This document shows, one piece after another, positions 1-5,584 of a stretch of 5,584 nucleotides of DNA (position 1 is its first letter; each line of letters starts with the position of its first letter). This DNA comes from Candidatus Cloacimonadota bacterium (GTDB lineage Bacteria; Cloacimonadota; Cloacimonadia; Cloacimonadales; TCS61). Where the stretch lies: positions 1 through 5,584 of the forward strand of contig DRTC01000175.1 in the NCBI GenBank assembly GCA_011372345.1, given 5' to 3'. Made by a program: the position numbers and the translations under genes. Below the pieces are notes generated by a model, which made no database searches, was not told the origin of the DNA, and worked only from the letters and a program-made list of their open reading frames with translations.

Positions 1-318
1 AACAATTAAAATATGCAAATATATTTTTGCAGCTAATTCATTGATCTTATCCATTTCCAACAAATTGAAAGGAAAAGCAATCGTAATATCTTTCCAACCA
101 TTTTCTGCAAAATATTCCGCCATTCCGACCGAAGAAACTGTTATGGATTTAACTCCGAAATCTCTGAACCAATTTCCGATTATTGAGGATTGATGTGTCT
201 TGAAATGCGGTCTGAATTTAAGATTGTTTTTTTTGCCTTTTTCAACCATGAATTTAATGTTGTTCAGGCATTTTTGTTTGTCGAGGATTAAGGTTGGTCT
301 GGTAATTTTTAGATTCAT
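1..318 (-). CDS. Fold-type III PLP enzyme, D-threonine aldolase / D-serine dehydratase-like (N-terminal part; 3' end outside window)
   Basis: The frame is open from ATG at 318 to the window edge, giving 106 residues and no stop, so the gene continues to the left. The start is well fixed: an in-frame TAA (322-324) lies one codon upstream, and the family's usual opening follows at once (residues 5-13, ITRPTLILD). Residues 36-42 read RPHFKTH, the signature of the alanine-racemase-like N-terminal barrel in D-threonine aldolase, eukaryotic-type D-serine dehydratase and 3-hydroxyaspartate aldolase. By family knowledge Lys40 should form the Schiff base with PLP. Residues 59-85 (ITVSSVGMAEYF..., DITIAFPFN) match the next conserved strands. 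No signal peptide is seen, so it is probably cytoplasmic. The C-terminal metal-binding domain is outside the window, so aldolase, dehydratase and racemase cannot be told apart. It starts 33 bp after the beta-helix gene with no terminator between, so co-transcription is possible. The nearest purine-rich stretch (GAAGGA) is over 20 nt upstream, so its ribosome binding site is weak. Confidence 0.85.
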   Translation of the reverse strand, partial: MNLKITRPTLILDKQKCLNNIKFMVEKGKKNNLKFRPHFKTHQSSIIGNWFRDFGVKSITVSSVGMAEYFAENGWKDITIAFPFNLLEMDKINELAAKIYLHILIV

Positions 319-351
319 AATTTACTTAACTAATATTTATCCTTCGTAGTT

Positions 352-2643
352 TTAACGGAGTAGAAGCATCTTCTCATAAGCTCTCTCTTCTCCATCTATA
401 GTTAATCTATAAAAGTAAGTACCGGAAGATACTTTCTGATCAGTCTCATCTTTTCCGCTCCAATTTAAATTAAACTTTCCCGGAGAAGTATAAGCATCCA
501 TCAAAGTTTTGACTTTCTGACCTTTGATATTAAAGATCTCGACCACTGCTTGACCTGATTCTTTTAGACTAAAAGAAATAGTTGTTCCTGCTTTATTAGA
601 TTTTGTTCCAAACGGATTCGGAAAATTCTTTAATCCAATTCTTTCATTATTAATTATTAATTCTTCATTAACATCCATTCCATGCCATTCATAAGCTCCG
701 ATATCGATCGTTTCTCCGTAAATGCGAGGATTTCCAGCAAGGTCGTAGGCGGGTAGACTCAATCCGGTTGTATCCGGAGTTCCGGCATCGATGCAGGGAG
801 ATAATTCATTTAATGCGAAAGGATAGTCTCCGTCATTTAACCAGAGAGGGTCTGTATCTAGATTGGGAGTTAACCATTCGAGGATACTTGTCTCATCATA
901 CAATACAATTTCTCCTTCACCGGTTTGAACTAAAGAGTTCGTCATTGTTACATTACAATTCTCTCCAATACTCAATTCTCTTCCCCAATTATTATATAAG
1001 ATCGTATTATAAAAATCAGCATTTGAATTTGAGGAGATAGAAACTGTTCCTCCTGAACTTTCATGCGTTATATTATCCCCGATTGAAGAATTTATAATAG
1101 TTGCATTGAAATAATCTGTGATCCATAAACCGGAAATACTGCCGTATCCTCCTACAACCAAATTAGTATAATTATCCCTGATCTCAACATTATTGAAAAC
1201 AGCGTTATATTCTCCTTCACCGGATGAATGACCGCTGATAGTAATAGCTCCACCGTTTCCCCATTCGCCTGGCTGACCAGCAGGATAATTATGAACAAAA
1301 CGGCAGTTCTCCATATAAATATCAATATGCAAACTTGGATTCTCCCAAAAGACAGGTATAATTCCCATAGCTCTCAAACTCGATGTATTAAGTATATCGA
1401 CATTCTTAAAAGTATAAGAGCCATCAAAACTGCGAAATACTTCGTTAGATACGATATCATTGCTGTCACAATCTTTAACGATAATATCTTCTAAAAAAAC
1501 TTTGTAATATGAAGAACCAAGAGAAAAAAAACTTGCTCCGAAAAAAAAACTTTTTCCATTCCTAAAAGTGAATTTCTTTAATGTTACATTTTTATTCAAT
1601 TCAGTAGCGCTATGTTTGATCAAAGGTGTTTGATTTTCAGCATCCAAAATGGTAGTATATTTATTTTCTCCTTCAATCGTTACATAGTTTTTGACATTCA
1701 TCGGAAATTTTTGTTCATTTAGAGAAGGAGAAAAAATACCTTCTGCAAGATGGATTATATGTGGATTTAGGCTATCTGATTTTATAATTGTTTGTGCCCA
1801 CGCTATAGTCTTCAGAGGTTCTTCCGCTGACAAACCGCTATTTGTATCTTCTCCTTCAGGTGATACATATAAATCACTATTAACTGGTTCGATCTTTCCA
1901 TACTGAATTGATAATGGAGTTTGTTGTACGCGAACAATGTAAAAATTATCAGGTACAGCTACAGTAAATGTATCTACTATTATATCTACAGCATCCTGCC
2001 CTGCCAGATATAAGTCAGATCCCTGACATGCATAATTGCAGTATATGTCATTTAAGCATTCTTCATCAAAGATCAATCCATTTGTTGGATTACTGGTCTG
2101 AATTCCTCCTCCTCCTCCAGTTGCATAATTATAGAGAATTTTATTTCCGGATAAAAATACCTCTGAATCTCTAACTAATAATCCGCCACCACGGTAAGCT
2201 CTATTATCTTTTATGATGCATCTACTAATCTGTACATTCGAGTTACGCACATAAACTCCTCCTCCAACATCATCATCTGCATAATCTACAATTGCCCAGC
2301 CGTTTCGGATTGTAAAGCCGATAACCGCAGAATTTTCACAATTTCTCATTTCTACACAGTGAGTTACCTGGTTACCGTCGATTATTGTTTGAGAAATCAG
2401 GGAATCTTCTTCGGAAATTATGTAGGTTGAAGCAACTGTAATTGATTTTTCAAGGTAATCGATATTCTCATAATAGATGCCCGGGAATACTAAAATTGTA
2501 TCGTTATTTGCAGATGTATCTATTCCTGTCTGGATCGTTTCAAAATCGCCGGAACCATCCTGTTTGATCTCGATTATTGTTGATTGTAACCACGAATTTG
2601 CACAAATTATCACGAATAAAAATATAATTATTTTTTTACTCAT
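352..2643 (-). CDS. Secreted two-module right-handed beta-helix protein with C-terminal (type IX-like) sorting domain
   Basis: This is a 763-residue protein when started at ATG 2643. I prefer that start to an in-frame TTG at 2655 because AGAGGA sits just before it and the protein then begins with a classic signal peptide (MSKK followed by IIIFLFVIICANS, residues 1 to about 20). Module 1 (about 22-220) opens with KQDGSGDFETIQ and carries beta-helix coils such as IIDGN, GFTIRNG and GGGVYVRNS. A short sandwich-like linker (about 219-256) leads to module 2, which opens with LYVSPEGEDTNSGL near residue 258 (DUF1565-like) and runs to about 610. SPCIDAG (615-621) and DIGAYEW (647-653) close the helix. 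NFPNPF (673-678) starts the FlgD/Ig-like sorting domain, which contains IFNIKGQKVKTL and VSSGTYFYRL and ends KMLLLR. By family knowledge such tails direct export through the outer membrane and surface attachment or release. No enzyme active site is recognised; adhesion or glycan binding is inference. Three T-runs near codons 363-384 are unusual. Confidence 0.9.
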   Translation of the reverse strand: MSKKIIIFLFVIICANSWLQSTIIEIKQDGSGDFETIQTGIDTSANNDTILVFPGIYYENIDYLEKSITVASTYIISEEDSLISQTIIDGNQVTHCVEMRNCENSAVIGFTIRNGWAIVDYADDDVGGGVYVRNSNVQISRCIIKDNRAYRGGGLLVRDSEVFLSGNKILYNYATGGGGGIQTSNPTNGLIFDEECLNDIYCNYACQGSDLYLAGQDAVDIIVDTFTVAVPDNFYIVRVQQTPLSIQYGKIEPVNSDLYVSPEGEDTNSGLSAEEPLKTIAWAQTIIKSDSLNPHIIHLAEGIFSPSLNEQKFPMNVKNYVTIEGENKYTTILDAENQTPLIKHSATELNKNVTLKKFTFRNGKSFFFGASFFSLGSSYYKVFLEDIIVKDCDSNDIVSNEVFRSFDGSYTFKNVDILNTSSLRAMGIIPVFWENPSLHIDIYMENCRFVHNYPAGQPGEWGNGGAITISGHSSGEGEYNAVFNNVEIRDNYTNLVVGGYGSISGLWITDYFNATIINSSIGDNITHESSGGTVSISSNSNADFYNTILYNNWGRELSIGENCNVTMTNSLVQTGEGEIVLYDETSILEWLTPNLDTDPLWLNDGDYPFALNELSPCIDAGTPDTTGLSLPAYDLAGNPRIYGETIDIGAYEWHGMDVNEELIINNERIGLKNFPNPFGTKSNKAGTTISFSLKESGQAVVEIFNIKGQKVKTLMDAYTSPGKFNLNWSGKDETDQKVSSGTYFYRLTIDGEERAYEKMLLLR
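1493..1549 (-). repeat. Cluster of three homopolymer runs (T9, T8, T7 on the coding strand) inside the beta-helix gene
   Basis: On the coding (minus) strand, runs of nine T (1549-1541), eight T (1531-1524) and seven T (1499-1493) fall within 57 bp. They encode the phenylalanines of SFFFGASFF and the following VFL. I translated the slipped frames: gain of one T in the T9 run leads to TAA about 24 codons later, and loss of one T leads to TAG (spanning the end of the T7 run) about 20 codons later. Any single slip would therefore truncate the protein before its sorting domain. Such runs can act as phase-variation switches, but in AT-rich genomes they also occur by chance. Confidence 0.6.
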
Positions 2644-2646
2644 TAA

Positions 2647-2652
2647 TCCTCT
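2647..2652 (-). promoter_or_regulatory. Ribosome binding site that fixes the start of the middle beta-helix gene
   Basis: The minus strand reads GAGAGGATTAATG. AGAGGA is a good match to the anti-Shine-Dalgarno sequence and lies 3 nt before the ATG at 2643. This supports that ATG over the TTG at 2655, which would place the purine-rich site inside the coding region. The spacing is a little short. The upstream hairpin ends only 6 nt before this site, so folding of the hairpin could affect its access. Confidence 0.6.
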
Positions 2653-2658
2653 CAAGAT

Positions 2659-2712
2659 AACTTTCCGAAACTTCTATCAATAGAAATTATTGAAGATAAG
2701 TTTCGGAAAGTT
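2659..2712. repeat. Long intergenic hairpin with perfect 15-bp inverted repeat
   Basis: AACTTTCCGAAACTT at 2659-2673 is perfectly matched by its reverse complement at 2698-2712. The 24-nt interval pairs further: on the minus strand TCAATA (2693-2688) can pair with TATTGA (2682-2677) around a 5-nt loop, after a small 4x3 internal loop. Outside the main stem, CAA (2717-2715) can pair with TTG (2655-2653). The whole 65-nt stretch can thus fold into a nearly continuous rod of about 24 bp. Each arm also holds a small dyad, TTTC-C-GAAA, with centres 39 bp apart. The hairpin sits in the 136-bp gap between the stop of the upstream gene and the start codon of the middle gene. No T-run follows on either strand, so it is not a standard intrinsic terminator. 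A dispersed palindromic element, an mRNA-stabilising or processing hairpin, or a pair of operators are all possible. The rest of the gap (2713-2779) shows no clear promoter. Confidence 0.75.
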
Positions 2713-2779
2713 CATTGTAATCTTGGCGAAAGTCAAGTAACCAATATAGATCACAAAACCTTCGTAAAGATTTATGATA

Positions 2780-5584
2780 CTATCTTAACAACAACATTTT
2801 CTTCTGGATAGATTTTTCACCGGAAGATAGCTGGTAAAGATAAATGCCGGAACTAACAGGTTTTTCAAATTTATTTGTTCCGTCCCAGGATAATTCATGT
2901 TCTCCTTTTCCTGCTTTACCGTTGTACAAAGTTTGTATTTTCTGACCTTTAATATTGTAAATCGATAATTCAATATTGCAATCTGATGGGATCGAGAAAG
3001 AGATATTCGTTACAGAACTGCGATTTTTTCCTAATGGATGGAAAGGATTTGGATAATTCTGATTTAACCTGAATTTATGCAAAGGAGTAACATCCTCATA
3101 TTCTCCTGTTTCCAACCTGACAATAGACCATTCCTGTTGACCTGCGATTAATTCACGATATTCGAACAGTCCTTTAAATGGATTATAAACAGTGTAATCA
3201 GGAATTTCAACTGCTTCTCCTCTACCGGTTACAATCTGGAAACTTACAAAATTTCCTTCCCTGTTGAGTTCATCAGTATATGCCAAAATTTGCAGGGGAA
3301 ACTCATCTACTCTTGTAGCACCCACACAAACATCATCTTCAAAAACTCCGATTTCTAGGATATTTTCTTCTCCTTCTATTTCCAGAATATCGATCACTTC
3401 ATAATCTGCTTTTTCTTCATAAGTAAAGGATTCGGGTTTTTCCTTTTTTTCCTCTTCGACCGGATTGTTAGAATCATACCAACTAAAGCTGTTTACATCT
3501 TTTTTCATTTCCACAATATATGTTTTACCGTAAACGAGTGTTTTTCCCTCTGGTGAATTTGAATAAGGTTTTGGATCCAGCCCGGTTTCATCTCTTTCAT
3601 TTTCAGGTACACCATAAAACCAATCTTCTCCTTTTACGGTTTTAACTAAATCGAAATCATCTCCAAAAGCATCTACAATATTCTGATGAACCGGAACATA
3701 ATAACATAACCAGTATTTTTTTCCTGCTAGGAGATCATAATAATAACTTTCCAGTCTTTCTTCTCCAACATAGAAAATAAAATTATCAGTTCCGGGCTCA
3801 ATATAGATCTTATAACCTTCATGACGGAATAACATATCTTCGAATCTGTAATCAATCCATGGAGGATTTTCATAAACATCATAATCGATAAAACTTTGTA
3901 AAGGTTCATTGTATTCATCAGGTCTAGCACCTTCAATGCGAAGGAAATTTGTAATGGTTCGATTCCCGTCTTCATCTCGTAAAAGAGCTGGATATCCTTC
4001 GTCTTCGTAAACAGCATTCTGGTATAAATCTCCGTTGTTGTCCTGGAGAGCGGAAAGACTTGGGAAAGAATCCCAGTTCCAGCCGGGTTCGAAATGTTTA
4101 ATATCTCCCGGATGCAGGAAGGCATAGCGACCAATATCCTGTCTGCTGCCATCAGGATTGCATTCAACAGGATCTTCATCCCATTCAAATCCGTCTCCGT
4201 CGGAATCTGGATTACCTGCATCAATACAAGGACTTGTTGCTGATAACTGGCAGAAATCCAGTTCATCAGGATCATCAGAAATAAATTCAGGATCAAGATC
4301 ATTCACATTACCATCATCTTCCGGGGGTGGTTCAAAACCTGCAATTGAACCATTAAAACAACAGTAGTTCACTTCTAATACATGACCCGTTGGATAAATG
4401 ATATTTGTCCCATAATCCCAAAAAAAATTATTAAATGTTTTTCCATTAAAAATGCTTCCACCATAAAAATTTCCACAATCGATTGCGGTTGAGCCGTTAA
4501 CATCCCCAGTATTGATGAATGTGTTATTCGCAAGACTAATAGATGAATGATTTAATACTCCCTTGGCAAATCCCTGTCGATTGTGGGTATGGATTACATT
4601 ATAAAAAATGTTTGCAAATCCATAAGATCCATTGAAGTAAATTCCTACCTCCTGATTTTTTAATTCATTATACATTAGGTCAAGTGGATTCAGGTAGTAG
4701 TCCAAATAAATCCCATAATTATGTCTTGATATTAGATTATTTTGAATCATTGTATGCAGTAAAAACATTTGAGGAGATTGTCCTATATTTAATCCGTAAG
4801 TTTCATATTCATCAAAATATTGATTATTAACAATAGTATTATCAAGGATTTTGAAGTATTTTACATATTGAGCAAAAATACCATTACCACAATCTGTAAT
4901 TGTATTCTCAAAAAAAGACGCTAGATAAGAAAGATTTCCTGATGGAATACCTACACATTTAATCGCCCAGGCTTCTTCATTTAAATCACACGATTTATCA
5001 AATAGGCAATTTGAGACAGTAATAGAATATTCTCCTTTATTAGCTTCATTACTGAAGAAAATTGATTTGAAGAAGTTTTGACTATTTTCGGGATTATTAT
5101 CGTCTCTACTTCCGAAGCTGCAATTGCTAATTGAAACATTTCTACTGAAAATAACAATACCGGAATCTTCCTCTTCTCCTTCAGCTATGTCACCACTTCT
5201 AATTATAGAAAAGCCATAAATTGTTACTTTGTACGGAAACGGATCTCCGTTACCAGGTGCTTCATCATCTGTTTGAACCGTAATAGCGGTAGTTCCTGAA
5301 CAAAGACCTGTATTTGAATCAATAATTGTATAGTCTTTTCCTTCTTTACTCTTTAAAACTAAAGTACAAGGTTCAATTGATAATACTTCATTAAATACAG
5401 TGATAATTGGTTCATCATTATCATCATAATCAGGAAATACCTCAATTGTGTAATACTCTTCTGAATCATTTATTTGTTGAATTGCACTTGCAATTGTATC
5501 ATAATCATTTGGTTCTCCATTCTGGAGGTTTACGGTTAAATAAACAGATGCAAATATCCAGTTTATTGATATCATGAAAATTAC
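2780..5584 (-). CDS. Secreted beta-helix protein with large C-terminal extension and type IX-like sorting domain (5' end outside window)
   Basis: The frame stays open to the last base. ATG 5575 is probably internal, because the codons before it (V-I-F) join the following MISINWIFAS into one hydrophobic signal-peptide core that lacks its basic start. Residue numbers here count from that ATG (931 to the TAG at 2780-2782). Residues 15-85 form the helix cap, and about 95-445 are irregular parallel beta-helix coils (VTIYGFSIIRSG, NVSISNCSF, FENTITDCGNGI, NYGIYL, ISLANNTFIN). SPCIDAG (448-454) is followed by an aspartate-rich loop, DSDGDGFEWDED (457-468), resembling a calcium-binding loop, then DIGRYAF. 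Residues about 488-825 (from GWNWDSFPSL; including WLCYYVPV, IEIGVF-like EIGVFEDDVCVGATRV and LQILAY) form a non-helical region rich in aromatic and acidic residues that I cannot assign. Residues 709-720 are a charged linker. NYPNPF (840-845) starts the sorting domain, with LSIYNIKGQKIQTL and the end KMLLLR. Paralogous in plan to the next gene. No catalytic residues recognised. Confidence 0.88.
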   Translation of the reverse strand, partial: VIFMISINWIFASVYLTVNLQNGEPNDYDTIASAIQQINDSEEYYTIEVFPDYDDNDEPIITVFNEVLSIEPCTLVLKSKEGKDYTIIDSNTGLCSGTTAITVQTDDEAPGNGDPFPYKVTIYGFSIIRSGDIAEGEEEDSGIVIFSRNVSISNCSFGSRDDNNPENSQNFFKSIFFSNEANKGEYSITVSNCLFDKSCDLNEEAWAIKCVGIPSGNLSYLASFFENTITDCGNGIFAQYVKYFKILDNTIVNNQYFDEYETYGLNIGQSPQMFLLHTMIQNNLISRHNYGIYLDYYLNPLDLMYNELKNQEVGIYFNGSYGFANIFYNVIHTHNRQGFAKGVLNHSSISLANNTFINTGDVNGSTAIDCGNFYGGSIFNGKTFNNFFWDYGTNIIYPTGHVLEVNYCCFNGSIAGFEPPPEDDGNVNDLDPEFISDDPDELDFCQLSATSPCIDAGNPDSDGDGFEWDEDPVECNPDGSRQDIGRYAFLHPGDIKHFEPGWNWDSFPSLSALQDNNGDLYQNAVYEDEGYPALLRDEDGNRTITNFLRIEGARPDEYNEPLQSFIDYDVYENPPWIDYRFEDMLFRHEGYKIYIEPGTDNFIFYVGEERLESYYYDLLAGKKYWLCYYVPVHQNIVDAFGDDFDLVKTVKGEDWFYGVPENERDETGLDPKPYSNSPEGKTLVYGKTYIVEMKKDVNSFSWYDSNNPVEEEKKEKPESFTYEEKADYEVIDILEIEGEENILEIGVFEDDVCVGATRVDEFPLQILAYTDELNREGNFVSFQIVTGRGEAVEIPDYTVYNPFKGLFEYRELIAGQQEWSIVRLETGEYEDVTPLHKFRLNQNYPNPFHPLGKNRSSVTNISFSIPSDCNIELSIYNIKGQKIQTLYNGKAGKGEHELSWDGTNKFEKPVSSGIYLYQLSSGEKSIQKKMLLLR

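Noticed and set aside
768..1494. Plus-strand open frames opposite the middle beta-helix gene (768-1040 and 1228-1494)
   Set aside because: Their translations show no family resemblance, while the opposite strand encodes continuous beta-helix repeats with clear motifs.
2529..2570. Pectin methylesterase-like opening (KQDGSGDFETIQ) suggesting an active pectinesterase
   Set aside because: This cap is common to many parallel beta-helix proteins. The pectinesterase catalytic signature (DFIFG with its flanking residues) is not visible anywhere in the protein.
2659..2712. Hairpin as a Rho-independent terminator of the upstream gene
   Set aside because: The stem is not GC-rich, the interval between arms is 24 nt, and no T-run follows on either strand.
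2724..2747. Short inverted repeat CTTG ... CAAG in the intergenic region
   Set aside because: A 4-bp stem is expected by chance in a gap of this size, and no associated motif is present.
2715..2760. Promoter for the middle gene (minus strand TTGACT and TACAAT)
   Set aside because: TTGACT and TACAAT are only 11 nt apart. The alternative upstream box TTGGTT is a weak match at 19 nt. A Bacteroidetes-type pair is not convincing either.
3727..4302. 191-codon minus-strand open frame inside the rightmost gene
   Set aside because: It is an alternate frame of the long beta-helix gene, with low-complexity I/L/M-rich content and no recognisable domain.
4158..4367. Small plus-strand open frame rich in serine and proline
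   Set aside because: It lies antisense to the aspartate-rich part of the large minus-strand gene. Its serine-rich composition is the expected complement of GAT/GAC/GGA codons, and no ribosome binding site was recognised.

Overview
The window is AT-rich (roughly a third G+C by eye). It reads almost entirely on the minus strand as three co-directional genes, two of them running off the window edges. In transcription order (right to left) they are: a large secreted beta-helix protein whose true start lies beyond base 5584; a second secreted beta-helix protein (352-2643); and the first 106 codons of a cytoplasmic fold-type III PLP enzyme (318 down to 1).

Both large proteins share one plan. They have an N-terminal export signal, right-handed parallel beta-helix repeats, an 'SPCIDAG ... 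DIGxY' closing motif, then 'PNPF' followed by an approximately 85-residue FlgD/Ig-like C-terminal sorting domain ending in KMLLLR. That plan is typical of type IX secretion cargo in the Fibrobacteres-Chlorobi-Bacteroidetes superphylum. The wording of the motifs ('YVSPEGEDTNSGL', 'GWNWDSFPSL', 'DIGAYEW', 'NIKGQK') most resembles Candidatus Cloacimonadota (WWE1) proteins as I remember them. This assignment comes from pattern recognition, not a search.

Layout: 1-318 N-terminal part of a D-threonine aldolase / D-serine dehydratase-like PLP enzyme. 319-351 short spacer with no terminator. 352-2643 two-module beta-helix protein with signal peptide (763 aa). 2644-2779 intergenic region holding a ribosome binding site and a striking long hairpin with a 15-bp perfect stem (2659-2712). 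2780-5584 5'-partial protein with a beta-helix, an aspartate-rich putative Ca-binding loop, a large C-terminal extension and a sorting domain.

The two cargo proteins are probably displayed on the cell surface or released, perhaps as adhesins or glycan-binding proteins. No catalytic site is recognisable in either. Nothing in the sequence explains why a D-amino-acid-type PLP enzyme follows them, and it may simply be a neighbour. I see no mobile-element gene, CRISPR array, tRNA or rRNA, and no clear evidence of a wholly new system. The items most worth a second look are the intergenic hairpin, the homopolymer cluster inside the middle gene, and the uncharacterised middle domain of the rightmost protein.
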